From contig JAIOYW010000001.1 of NCBI GenBank assembly GCA_021740915.1, positions 124,001-188,000 on the forward strand: 64,000 bases of DNA, read 5' to 3'. Below the pieces are notes generated by a model, which searched no databases, had not been told where the DNA came from, and saw nothing but the letters and a program-made list of their open reading frames with translations. Source of the DNA: Ignavibacteriales bacterium. GTDB lineage: Bacteria > Bacteroidota > Ignavibacteria > Ignavibacteriales > Melioribacteraceae. The translations under genes were made by a program, and so were the position numbers. Shown here in pieces: positions 1-8,183 of this stretch. Each line of letters starts with the position of its first letter. The stretch's first letter is position 1.

Positions 1-399
1 ATCGCTTCCCGAAAAAATATCTGTGATCTAATCCCCGCCGGGTTATTCAAAAAAGTAATCGAGAATCATAAGAGGTTAAGAAACGCCGATAATTTTTGTT
101 ACTCGTGTTTCCTGAATGAAGAATTTGTTGAGAGTGAGTTTGAAAATGACTCTGAATTAATAAAAAACAAAATTCTTGACCAGATAAAAATCCTCAGACA
201 GGAAATTATCTATTCGTCAATACACAAGTGGAGATTTTCGAGAGTATCTAAACCAGATAATGATCCTTTTTTGAGATTAAACCCGAATAGTGAAATATTT
301 CTCCTTGGTGATGCTTTCGGAACAGGAACAGCGTTTTCCGCTCTAACCAATGCGATAAGATTAGGCGAAATTATCAATTCTGAGATCGAGAAAAAATGA
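1..399 (+). CDS. FAD-dependent amine oxidase / renalase-like oxidoreductase, C-terminal part (5' end outside window)
   Basis: The frame is open from base 1 to a TGA at 397-399, giving the last 132 residues of a protein that starts outside the window. The tail carries HKWRFSR and then EIFLLGDAFGTGTAFSALTN. In renalase-like and other flavin amine oxidases a conserved WR(Y/F) segment is followed by a (L/V)xGDxF motif, which binds the FAD ribityl/pyrophosphate near the C-terminus. The N-terminal dinucleotide-binding GxGxxG is not in view, so substrate and exact family remain open. The stop overlaps the start of the next gene (ATGA), which suggests translational coupling with the HisH-like protein. 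Family assignment is inference from the tail only. Confidence 0.6.
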   Translation: MASRKNICDLIPAGLFKKVIENHKRLRNADNFCYSCFLNEEFVESEFENDSELIKNKILDQIKILRQEIIYSSIHKWRFSRVSKPDNDPFLRLNPNSEIFLLGDAFGTGTAFSALTNAIRLGEIINSEIEKK

Positions 400-965
400 T
401 TGCAATCCTGAATTATTCAAGTACTACTGCCCAAAATATCAGGACAATTCTGGCAAAAAACGGCTTAGATTCAATTATTACTTTATCTGAGATGGAAATA
501 TGTAAAGCCGAAAAAATTATTCTGCCCGATACTGAAAGCATTGAACACGCGCTTAAGAAATTAAGGATAACTAATCTGCTTAATTTGCTTAAAATATTAA
601 AAAAGCCAGTCCTCGGAATTTTATCAGGATCAATGATCATGTGTGACGAAATAGATCAGTTAGTAATGCAGGGAATAGGTTTGATTCACCGAAAAGGCAA
701 CGGGGTAGTTAATTACAACTTTTCTCCAAATGAGATTGACACTGGCAATACACCTTTATTAACAGGATACGATAAGCAATTATTTCAGGTCTCAAAATAC
801 TGTGGGTTTATTGAAGCAGGAATTGGAACCGGCTCAAGAATATATTATGACAAAATCTGGTATTCAATGACAATTGAAGAACACAACGCATATGCATTAT
901 TCGCAAATGATCAAAATGATTATTTAGTGGATACTGTTGTGAAGAATTTTGGACTTAGAGTATAG
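396..965 (+). CDS. HisH-like class I glutamine amidotransferase homologue lacking the catalytic triad
   Basis: The 189 residues match the size and layout of HisH, the glutaminase subunit of imidazole glycerol phosphate synthase. It opens with MIAILNYSS (HisH: MIAIIDYG), has IILPDTESIEHAL where HisH has the LPGVGAF segment, and GILSGSM at 74-80 where HisH has the nucleophile elbow GICLGMQ. The nucleophile cysteine is replaced by Leu76 (Ser77 is adjacent). The HPE segment that supplies the catalytic His and Glu reads A-N-D at about 170-172. Glutamine hydrolysis by the usual mechanism therefore looks impossible. No hisF or other his gene is in the window. The ATG overlaps the stop of the preceding flavoprotein gene. 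It may be a regulatory or structural pseudoenzyme, or a decaying paralogue; the intact frame argues against recent decay. Confidence 0.6.
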   Translation: MIAILNYSSTTAQNIRTILAKNGLDSIITLSEMEICKAEKIILPDTESIEHALKKLRITNLLNLLKILKKPVLGILSGSMIMCDEIDQLVMQGIGLIHRKGNGVVNYNFSPNEIDTGNTPLLTGYDKQLFQVSKYCGFIEAGIGTGSRIYYDKIWYSMTIEEHNAYALFANDQNDYLVDTVVKNFGLRV

Positions 966-995
966 TTAATAAATTTGATAAATAAACTTATCCTG

Positions 996-1035
996 ATTTT
1001 AGAGACCGCACATTGGTATATGCGGTCTCTAAAAT
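996..1035. terminator. Bidirectional terminator hairpin between convergent genes
   Basis: A perfect 15-bp inverted repeat (996-1010 with 1021-1035) encloses a 10-nt loop. The stem core is AGAGACCGCA/TGCGGTCTCT, and the outer part is A/T, which supplies a short U-run on either strand. It lies between the stop of the HisH-like gene (+) and the stop of the YbjQ gene (-), the expected place for a shared terminator. Confidence 0.75.
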
Positions 1036-1065
1036 AGCGAATAAGTTAGACAGAAGCCTTAACGA

Positions 1066-1389
1066 TCATTCCGATAATACTACGGCAGTCCCGCTTGCCG
1101 AGACCATGAGCATACTTCCACCCTGACCAACAGTCTCGTAATCAAGATCAACCCCAATTACTGCATTGGCACCTTGCAATCTTGCTTCATCTATCATTTC
1201 TGAGACTGCAATATTTTTAGCATTACGAAGTTCTTTTTCATAGGCCTCAGACCTGCCTCCAACAATGTCGCGAATTCCAGCAAAAAGATCTTTAAAAATA
1301 TTTGCTCCAAGTATTGCTTCTCCCGTTACCAGTCCGATATATTTTACGACCTTTTTACCCTCAACCGTGTTCGTTGTGGTTATAAGCAT
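1066..1389 (-). CDS. YbjQ/UPF0145 family heavy-metal-binding-like protein
   Basis: This 107-residue protein fits the YbjQ (UPF0145) family in length and sequence. It has the N-terminal [11 protein letters not shown], the central [20 protein letters not shown] with [11 protein letters not shown], and the C-terminal [20 protein letters not shown]. Known members form pentameric rings, and the molecular role is not settled; the name 'heavy metal binding' comes from domain similarity. Start choice is good: a GGAGG lies 4 nt before the ATG on the minus strand. It is a single-gene unit, divergent from alr across about 118 bp and convergent with the HisH-like gene. Confidence 0.85.
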   Translation of the reverse strand: MLITTTNTVEGKKVVKYIGLVTGEAILGANIFKDLFAGIRDIVGGRSEAYEKELRNAKNIAVSEMIDEARLQGANAVIGVDLDYETVGQGGSMLMVSASGTAVVLSE

Positions 1390-1507
1390 ATTTCCTCCAA
1401 TATTTTTGGTTAATTAATTCTTTCACAATAAAAAAAGTTCTGATTTCTTCAATAAAAAACATTTAAATATCTGTAAATTAAAGGATTATAAAAAATAATT
1501 ACTTATT

Positions 1508-2608
1508 ATGTACCGAATTACTTTTGCCGAGATCAATCTGGATGCCCTCTGTCATAATTATTCGCAGCTCAAAAAAATGAGCGGAAGCGAAAAATTAATG
1601 GCTGTTGTGAAGGCTGATTCATATGGTCATGGAATGATTGAATGTGTTAGGGCTTTGGAGAGCATTAACGCTGATTATTATGGAGTTGCTCTTTTAGAAG
1701 AAGCAGTTGAGTTAAGGGAATCGGGAGTTACAGAGAAACCAATCCTTTGTTTTGCACCTTTTAATCCTTCGTTTGCAACGATTTACAAAAGTCTTTCAAT
1801 AGATGCAACCATTTCGTCACCGGAAGAGTTAAAAAAAATAGTTGATCTGCCAACAGTAGATCAGCCCGGACTTCATATAAAAATCGATACTGGAATGGGA
1901 AGGCTTGGGCTCAGATGGAATCTTGCTGCGGAGTTGATTAAGGGTCTGTCATCAAATTTGAAAATAAATGGGATTTATACTCATTTTGCTGGTTCTGATG
2001 AAAAGGATAGATCATTTGCGCTTGAACAACTGAGTCGATTTGAAGTCGTTATAAATGACCTTCGCAACTCTGATATAGATCCCGGATTAATCCATTGTGC
2101 CAATAGCGGTGCAATCCTGAATGTTAATGGTGCAGGGTTTCACATGTCCAGGGCAGGAATTTCTTTATATGGTTATTTACCATCCAGTCAATTGGAAGTT
2201 CAAGCACAGCTAAAACCAGTGATGAGTCTTAAGTCTCAAATCTCAAATACAAAGCAAGCTTTTTCCGGAGATACAATAAGTTATGGTATGAAATACAAAG
2301 TTGGAGGCGATTGTTTTATATCTACAATTCCCATTGGCTATGCAGATGGATTACCGAGGCTGCTTTCCGGTAGTTTTAATGTTATGATCGATGGTAATTT
2401 TTATCCCCAGGTTGGCAGAGTTACTATGGATAGAATTATGATCAATACTGGTGAAGAATATTTTGCACCAGGGACAGAGGTCATTCTTCTGGGTATGAGT
2501 CTTGATAAGAAAATTGATGCCTGGGATTGGTCTGAGATAATTGGCACTATTCCTTATGAAATAACATGTGGAATAAGTAAACGGGTTCCAAGGAAATATA
2601 TTAAATGA
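1508..2608 (+). CDS. alr: Alanine racemase (PLP-dependent)
   Basis: Interconverts L- and D-alanine for peptidoglycan precursors in the cytoplasm. At 366 residues it has normal length. The PLP lysine is Lys35 in VVKADSYGHG, and the second catalytic base, tyrosine, lies in the ISYGMKYK segment at about residue 260. The family motifs DTGMGRLG and MDR are also present. It reads from an ATG after an AT-rich divergent spacer and heads a plus-strand run. Its stop overlaps the next start (ATGA at 2605-2608). It contains only the racemase domain, with no fused MurF as in some Bacteroidota. Confidence 0.95.
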   Translation: MYRITFAEINLDALCHNYSQLKKMSGSEKLMAVVKADSYGHGMIECVRALESINADYYGVALLEEAVELRESGVTEKPILCFAPFNPSFATIYKSLSIDATISSPEELKKIVDLPTVDQPGLHIKIDTGMGRLGLRWNLAAELIKGLSSNLKINGIYTHFAGSDEKDRSFALEQLSRFEVVINDLRNSDIDPGLIHCANSGAILNVNGAGFHMSRAGISLYGYLPSSQLEVQAQLKPVMSLKSQISNTKQAFSGDTISYGMKYKVGGDCFISTIPIGYADGLPRLLSGSFNVMIDGNFYPQVGRVTMDRIMINTGEEYFAPGTEVILLGMSLDKKIDAWDWSEIIGTIPYEITCGISKRVPRKYIK

Positions 2609-3447
2609 CAGTATCATTAACGAACAAATTTGCGGCTTCAGTTATTGAGCTTGCTGCCGAAAACATTCGTCAAAGACCAAACAAATCTGCAATCACCAAA
2701 ATGTTTGTTGATTTTTTTTATTCTTCAAACGATTTAACGCGTGATCTGCAAAAGTTAAAATCGAATACTGAATTTGCCAGGTTTGCCATTCGAATCTCAG
2801 AAATTGTCAGCTATCTTAATTCAAGTGAAATAAGTTTTTTAGTAATAAACAGTTATTTCAGGGACTCAGCACTTAAACTTGCTCCTGTTCTAAGTGAAAT
2901 AATTGACCGGATTGAAGCGGAACGCCTCAGAACCATATTAAATGCTATCAAAGATAATGTGGAAACCCACGAATACAAACCAACCGTGCAGGAAGATGAT
3001 TATCCTGTAAATGATTCACAAAGCCTTTCGAAAATTGCTTTCCTCAAAAAACTTCCTGCTATTTTAAGTGAACCTAATGAAGAAGAGACTAATATTATAA
3101 GGGAGATAGCGATAATCGTTAAAGCTACAAATGAATTCCTGGATACACTTCGCCCCGGGGATTCGGCTGATTATAAAAAGTATTCAGAATTAATGAGGAG
3201 ATGCAGCTTTCTCACAACAATAATCGGATTTGATATTTCTTCAAGAAAAGCTATATTACTGCGAAAAGGTCTCGAGAAGTGTTCGTCAGGTGAAATTAAA
3301 ATTACAGATGAAATTATCCGGCAAATGAAATCGTGTCTGATTATTATTATTGCTCTGTCGCGCGGCAAAAAAATTGACCTAGATCAGTATTTCAACAGGG
3401 CGAAAGAATTACAGGTGATTATTGAAAAATCAATCGGAGAGAAATGA
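2605..3447 (+). CDS. Conserved-looking protein of unknown function, alpha-helical
   Basis: I do not recognise this 280-residue protein. It has no signal peptide, no membrane segment and no metal or nucleotide motif that I can see. The sequence is rich in Leu, Ile, Glu, Lys and Ser and reads as helical repeats, for example EIVSYLNSSEISFLVINSYF and RTILNAIKDNVETHEYK. A charged linker at about 120-140 (PTVQEDDYPVND) probably separates two helical halves. It overlaps alr upstream and the guanylyltransferase downstream by 4 nt each (ATGA junctions), so it is almost certainly expressed with both. A scaffold or regulatory role in cell-envelope sugar or amino acid metabolism would be a guess from context. 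Confidence 0.8.
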   Translation: MTVSLTNKFAASVIELAAENIRQRPNKSAITKMFVDFFYSSNDLTRDLQKLKSNTEFARFAIRISEIVSYLNSSEISFLVINSYFRDSALKLAPVLSEIIDRIEAERLRTILNAIKDNVETHEYKPTVQEDDYPVNDSQSLSKIAFLKKLPAILSEPNEEETNIIREIAIIVKATNEFLDTLRPGDSADYKKYSELMRRCSFLTTIIGFDISSRKAILLRKGLEKCSSGEIKITDEIIRQMKSCLIIIIALSRGKKIDLDQYFNRAKELQVIIEKSIGEK

Positions 3448-4511
3448 AAAAAGCTGCCGTAATTCTGGCGGGCGGGATTGGACGCCGTTTTTGGCCTGAA
3501 ACAAGGGAAAATAAGCCCAAACACCTATTAAAGATTACTCCAGAAAGCAATTTGCTGCAAAAAACATGTGAGCGTACTCGAAGATTGTTTAATGACGAGG
3601 ATATTTATATTATTGTTGCTGAAAACACTGTTGAATCGGCAATGACCTCACTTCCCTGGCTAAATCCAGAGAACATTATCGCAGAACCCTTCGGCAAGGA
3701 TACTTTGCATGCAATAATTCTCGCTCTTTCGAAACTCAATTATTTATTTCCGGAAAACGAACTAACTTTTATTCCTTCAGACCACTTTATACATGACGAA
3801 AAAGTTTGGGTTGAAGATATACGATCTGCATGCCGTTATCTTGAGGAATATGATGGGCTAATAACTATTGGAATTAAACCAACCTATCCCGAAACTTCAT
3901 ACGGTTATATCCAGATTGATGAATCTGGAATGACAGAAAAATTTTTTAAGGCAATGATATTCGCTGAAAAACCTCCGGTTTCGGCGGCTCAGGGATTTAT
4001 TCTTTCAGGCGACTTCAGATGGCATAGTGGTATTCTCATAGCAAAAGGAAACACACTATTTTCAGAAATTGTAAAATATAACCCTGAGTTTAAAGATGAG
4101 ATACTTCAGATTTCAGGATCAGTCGGTGAAGCAGGGTTCAATTCAAAACTTAAACATTACTACTCGCTTGCCAGAAAAATATCGGTTGATTACAGCGTGC
4201 TTGAAAAATCCGATAAAGTATATGTTTATGAGGGTCAGTTTCTGTGGTCAGACATTGCAACTTGGAACTCAATACACGATTTTTCGGAAAAGGATTTGCA
4301 TGGTAATGCTATAAGAGGGGAATGCTATCTTGAAAATTCATCCGGCAATTTCATTTCTGCCGGAGACAGATTTTATGCATTGATTGGTATTGAAGAATTG
4401 ATAATTATTGACTCAAAAGACTCCGTGCTAATCTGTAACAAGAAGGACATACAGAAAGTAAATCATATCGTGGATTTTCTTAGGATGAATGGAAAAAGCG
4501 AATTATATTAA
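3444..4511 (+). CDS. manC: Mannose-1-phosphate guanylyltransferase (GDP-mannose pyrophosphorylase)
   Basis: Makes GDP-mannose from mannose 1-phosphate and GTP, feeding envelope polysaccharide or glycoprotein synthesis. The nucleotidyltransferase signature LAGGIGRRFWPETRENKPKH starts at residue 8. FIPSDHF (about 113) is the metal-binding D/H region, and FAEKPP and FRWHSGI are typical of the sugar-phosphate site. At 355 residues it is the single-domain form, with no fused phosphomannose isomerase cupin domain. It starts inside the previous gene's stop codon and is followed 5 nt later by the RpiB-like gene. The activity class is secure; mannose rather than another hexose phosphate is inferred from family resemblance. 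Confidence 0.88.
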   Translation: MKKAAVILAGGIGRRFWPETRENKPKHLLKITPESNLLQKTCERTRRLFNDEDIYIIVAENTVESAMTSLPWLNPENIIAEPFGKDTLHAIILALSKLNYLFPENELTFIPSDHFIHDEKVWVEDIRSACRYLEEYDGLITIGIKPTYPETSYGYIQIDESGMTEKFFKAMIFAEKPPVSAAQGFILSGDFRWHSGILIAKGNTLFSEIVKYNPEFKDEILQISGSVGEAGFNSKLKHYYSLARKISVDYSVLEKSDKVYVYEGQFLWSDIATWNSIHDFSEKDLHGNAIRGECYLENSSGNFISAGDRFYALIGIEELIIIDSKDSVLICNKKDIQKVNHIVDFLRMNGKSELY

Positions 4512-4516
4512 GAATT

Positions 4517-5155
4517 ATGAAAAAAAAGCTTATAACTGAATCTGAGATCAGAGAAATTATTAAAAGCGGAAGTAATGAAGTACTGGTTCCGCATAAAACG
4601 ATTTTTACACCCTTAGCACTTGACCTGATGAAACATTCTGGTATTAAGATAATTTTTAGTGATACTACTCCCGGAACAACAGTTTCTAATGAAATTGTTT
4701 TCAAGACAATAGCAATAGCATCAGATCACACTGGCTTTCATCTTAAAGGAAAAATAGTAAAAGAGTTATCTGACTCAGGATATCATATTATCGACGTTGG
4801 AACGAACAGCGATAAATCATGTGATTATCCAGATTTTGCGATTGCCTCGGCGCTGAAAGTTGCTTCCGGAGAATGTGACGGAGCAGTGATACTCGATGCT
4901 ACCGGAATACCGAGTTCCCTTACGGCAAATAAAGTCCCAGGTATCAGAGCTGCTACTTGTTATAATGAATTTAGCGCCAGAAGTTCAAGGGAGCACAATA
5001 ATTCGAATATTATATGTTTGGGAGCACAAAGCCTCGGCGCTACATTGATTTCAGAAATTATAAAGATTTGGTTAAACTCTGTTTTTTTAGGGGGTCGTCA
5101 TCAGCGAAGGCTTGATAAAATAACAGAGATTGAGAAAAAGTTTGTAAAAGGTTAA
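4517..5155 (+). CDS. RpiB/LacAB-family sugar-phosphate isomerase homologue with extra N-terminal domain and altered active site
   Basis: Residues 66-212 are an RpiB fold: ASDHTGFHLKG, SREHNNSN and GGRHQRRLDKI all match ribose-5-phosphate isomerase B. Residues 1-55 form an added segment (ITESEIREIIKSGSNEVLVP, then TPLALDLMKHSGIKI) like the short N-terminal region of some microcompartment-associated proteins such as EutQ. In RpiB the anion hole and base lie in CGTG(I/V)G; here it reads D127-A-T-G-I-P, so the cysteine general base is lost while Thr129 and the REH histidine (His160) remain. Asp127 might take over the base role, or the protein may not be a ribose-5-phosphate isomerase at all. It follows the guanylyltransferase by 5 nt. 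Confidence 0.75.
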   Translation: MKKKLITESEIREIIKSGSNEVLVPHKTIFTPLALDLMKHSGIKIIFSDTTPGTTVSNEIVFKTIAIASDHTGFHLKGKIVKELSDSGYHIIDVGTNSDKSCDYPDFAIASALKVASGECDGAVILDATGIPSSLTANKVPGIRAATCYNEFSARSSREHNNSNIICLGAQSLGATLISEIIKIWLNSVFLGGRHQRRLDKITEIEKKFVKG

Positions 5156-5202
5156 TAAATTTATTAGAATTACAATTCAAATTATTATTCCCTGAATCCC
5201 AA

Positions 5203-5961
5203 TTGATTGTTTCAAACCCCACAATTAATAGTCTTAAAAAGTTAAAGGACTCAATTTACCTGCTTGAGTGTGTTAGCCCTGAATTGGCTGAAATATCTCA
5301 ACCCGGACAGTTTTTTAATATTAAGATAAACGAGACACTGTTTCCACTATTACGACGACCTTTTAGTATCTGCGACATTCAAGGTGATTCAATCTTTTTT
5401 ATGTTCGAAATTCATGGCGAAGGCACCAGACAGCTCGCTGCAAAGGAAAAAGGAGAAACACTTGATCTTATTGGACCTTTGGGCAACGGTTTTGAGCTTG
5501 AAGGAGATTACAAAACCGCTGTCATAATTGCCGGCGGTATTGGAACAGCTCCTTTCCCTTTGCTGACAAAACGCCTCAAGGGTAAAAAAGAGATATTGAC
5601 TTTTATTGGTGCACGTGATGGTAATTCAGTATCTACATATGGTTTAGAAAACTATTCGATTTCAACAGATGACGGATCAGTCGGTTTTCATGGAACTGTA
5701 TTACAAAATTTCGTCAATTCTTTACCGGATATTGATAAGTCACGTATTAAAGTATTTGCATGTGGTCCTAATGCCATGCTCCGTGAACTGCAGAAAATGG
5801 TCAATCATTACGATCTTGATTGTCAGATTTCAACCGAATGTGCGATGGCTTGTGGATTTGGTATTTGCCAGGGGTGTCCGGTAGAATCACATAACGGTGA
5901 TAAATATTTATTAGTATGTTCAGATGGACCAGTTTTTAACGCCAGAGAAATAAAGTTATGA
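5203..5961 (+). CDS. pyrK: Dihydroorotate dehydrogenase electron-transfer subunit (iron-sulfur flavoprotein)
   Basis: Passes electrons from the PyrD FMN through [2Fe-2S] and FAD to NAD+. The FAD motif is RRPFSICD, the NAD-binding loop is AGGIGTAPF, and the cluster ligands are Cys217, Cys222, Cys225 and Cys239 (C-x4-C-x2-C-x13-C), the PyrK pattern. Length is 252 residues. The start is a TTG at 5203; no ATG or GTG lies close upstream in frame, and family alignment begins right after it. No clear Shine-Dalgarno sequence is seen. It overlaps pyrD by 4 nt (ATGA), so the two subunits are translationally coupled. Confidence 0.92.
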   Translation: MIVSNPTINSLKKLKDSIYLLECVSPELAEISQPGQFFNIKINETLFPLLRRPFSICDIQGDSIFFMFEIHGEGTRQLAAKEKGETLDLIGPLGNGFELEGDYKTAVIIAGGIGTAPFPLLTKRLKGKKEILTFIGARDGNSVSTYGLENYSISTDDGSVGFHGTVLQNFVNSLPDIDKSRIKVFACGPNAMLRELQKMVNHYDLDCQISTECAMACGFGICQGCPVESHNGDKYLLVCSDGPVFNAREIKL

Positions 5962-6878
5962 ATCGGGATTTAGACTTTACTGTAAAAATTGGTAATCTTA
6001 CACTCAAGAATCCAGTTATTCTGGCTTCCGGGACTGCCGGTTATGGTTTTGAAATATCCAAATTTATCGATTTGAGTGAAATTGGGGCAATTGTTACAAA
6101 ATCAATATCTCTTAAGCCAAGGAAAGGCAATCCTCCGCAACGAATTGTCGAAACTCCGTCAGGGATGCTAAATTCTATCGGGCTTGCGAATATTGGGCTG
6201 GATCTTTTTATAAGTGAAAAAATTCCATTCCTGAAATCAACCGGAACCACAATTATTTGTAATATTGCAGCAAGCAGTGTGGAGGAATATAAAGAAGTAG
6301 CGAAAGAGTTGGATTCTGAAGAAGCTATTGCCGCACTTGAGATAAATGTCTCGTGTCCAAATGTAAAAGATGGCGGCTTGATATTTGGAAATGACATCAA
6401 TCTTGTTCGCAAAATTACCGAGGAAGTTAGATGCGTTACAAAAAAGACAATCATAATAAAGCTCTCTCCAAACGTTTCAAAAATTTCTGATTTTGCCCTT
6501 GCAGCAAAAGAAGGTGGTGCGGATGCGGTGTCAGCAATTAATACACTCGTCGGGACAACTTTTGATATCTGGACCCGAAAACCAAAGATAAATATGGTGA
6601 CTGGTGGATTAAGCGGACCGGCCATAAGACCGGTTGCATTGGCAAAAGTATTGGAAATCAGACGGAATGTTGAAATTGATATCATCGGTATTGGCGGCAT
6701 TACTGAGTGGAAAGATGGCATTGAATTTATGATAGCTGGTGCAAATGCTTTTCAGATTGGAACAATTAATTTTGTAAATCCAAAAGCTGCGCCAGAGATC
6801 TTAACTGGTTTGTCAGATTATTGTAACAAAATGAAAATCAAAAAAGTACGTGAATTAACCGGATCCTATATTCTATAA
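5958..6878 (+). CDS. pyrD: Dihydroorotate dehydrogenase, class 1B catalytic subunit
   Basis: Oxidises dihydroorotate to orotate in pyrimidine synthesis, with FMN as cofactor and NAD+ as final acceptor via PyrK. At 306 residues it has class 1B length. The active-site base is Cys133 in EINVSCPNVKDGG, where class 1 enzymes use cysteine and class 2 serine. The FMN/substrate segments IIKLSPNV, SAINTLVGT and GGLSGPAIRP are intact, as is the phosphate-binding GIGGI. Adjacent pyrK confirms the 1B subtype. Confidence 0.95.
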   Translation: MNRDLDFTVKIGNLTLKNPVILASGTAGYGFEISKFIDLSEIGAIVTKSISLKPRKGNPPQRIVETPSGMLNSIGLANIGLDLFISEKIPFLKSTGTTIICNIAASSVEEYKEVAKELDSEEAIAALEINVSCPNVKDGGLIFGNDINLVRKITEEVRCVTKKTIIIKLSPNVSKISDFALAAKEGGADAVSAINTLVGTTFDIWTRKPKINMVTGGLSGPAIRPVALAKVLEIRRNVEIDIIGIGGITEWKDGIEFMIAGANAFQIGTINFVNPKAAPEILTGLSDYCNKMKIKKVRELTGSYIL

Positions 6879-6881
6879 TCA

Positions 6882-8150
6882 ATGGATTATTCCAACTTAC
6901 TTCAAAAACTTTATCAAAAAAAACAGAGCGAAATAAAACTCGGATTAGATCGGGTTCAATCATTTCTGGATATTCTCGGTAATCCGGATAAAACTCTGAA
7001 AGCTTTTCATATTGCCGGAAGCAATGGAAAGGGTAGTGTGAGTGCTTTCATCAGCAGTATTCTTTCGGAAGCTGGTTTCAAGGTCGGACTTTACACTTCA
7101 CCTCATTTTATAAAGTTTAATGAGAGAATCAAAGTTGGCAAGGAAATGATCTGTGATGAATATATTGCAAAATTTCTTTCCAAACATTTGAATTATATTG
7201 ATGAAAAGGGGTTAACATTTTTTGAAATTACTACAGCACTCGCTTTTGAATATTTTGCAAATTCTGATATTGATTTTGTAGTTATCGAAACAGGATTGGG
7301 CGGGAGACTTGATGCAACAAATACTATTAACCCGCTCGCAAGTATAATTACAACTATCAGTCTTGAACATACCAATATTCTTGGTAAGACTTATGGTGAA
7401 ATCGCTGGAGAAAAAGCCGGAATATTCAAAAACGGAATTCCGGTATTCTATGGCTTAATGAATAAATCAGCAGAAAAACGAATCAGATATGAAGCGATTA
7501 GAAAAAATACATCAGATATTTTTAATTTAAAGGACTTTATTATTGACAATGAGGATAATATTGTTGTAAATTTTGATAAATTATCATTAAATTTATTTAC
7601 ATCACCGCTTAAAGGTAAGCATCAGTTTTACAATGCCGCATTAGCATGCCTAAGCGTTTACAAAACTCTTGATATTTATTTTCCTGAAATATACCTCAAT
7701 GGGATTCAAAATGTTGTTAACAATACCGGTATCGAAGGGAGATTCGAAATTTTAAACAAAAATCCGGTTATAATACTTGACTCTGCTCATAATCCGGATG
7801 GGATCAACACTTTTCTCAATACTTTCAAAGAATTTCACTTTAAAGGAAGAATTATTTTACTCATTAGTGCTCTGAAGGATAAAAATTTTGGATTAATGCT
7901 TAAAAAGTTTAATGAGGTGTTCAAGGAAATTTATTTTTTTGAATTGAATAATGAAAGGGCTTTAGCTTACCTCGAAGCAGAAGCCTTTGCCAATTCGATG
8001 GGAATCGAAATTAAACAAGTATTAGTACCAGGGGATTTTATCAACAATTATTTAGTGGAAGAAAAATCATCTATACTTGCCGTTACAGGAAGCATGTATC
8101 TTGTTGGCATCATAAAAGAGTATTTAAGTATAAAAAATCAAATCAATTAA
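6882..8150 (+). CDS. folC: Bifunctional dihydrofolate / folylpolyglutamate synthase
   Basis: Adds glutamate to dihydropteroate and to folates, using ATP. The Mur-ligase-type P-loop AGSNGKGSVS lies at about residues 45-54. ETGLGGRLDATN is the FolC signature, followed by TISLEHTNILG and GEKAGIF, and the C-terminal domain has ILDSAHNPDGI. Length 422 is normal. It begins 3 nt after pyrD and is probably cotranscribed; there is no metabolic need for the link, so this is general growth-gene clustering. Confidence 0.93.
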   Translation: MDYSNLLQKLYQKKQSEIKLGLDRVQSFLDILGNPDKTLKAFHIAGSNGKGSVSAFISSILSEAGFKVGLYTSPHFIKFNERIKVGKEMICDEYIAKFLSKHLNYIDEKGLTFFEITTALAFEYFANSDIDFVVIETGLGGRLDATNTINPLASIITTISLEHTNILGKTYGEIAGEKAGIFKNGIPVFYGLMNKSAEKRIRYEAIRKNTSDIFNLKDFIIDNEDNIVVNFDKLSLNLFTSPLKGKHQFYNAALACLSVYKTLDIYFPEIYLNGIQNVVNNTGIEGRFEILNKNPVIILDSAHNPDGINTFLNTFKEFHFKGRIILLISALKDKNFGLMLKKFNEVFKEIYFFELNNERALAYLEAEAFANSMGIEIKQVLVPGDFINNYLVEEKSSILAVTGSMYLVGIIKEYLSIKNQIN

Positions 8151-8183
8151 CAAAAGGAGTACCCCAAAAGGTAAAAAACGCCG

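Noticed and set aside
6041-6721. Long reverse-strand frame of 226 codons inside pyrD
   Set aside because: Fully within a well-identified gene on the other strand; its composition is a shadow of pyrD codons.
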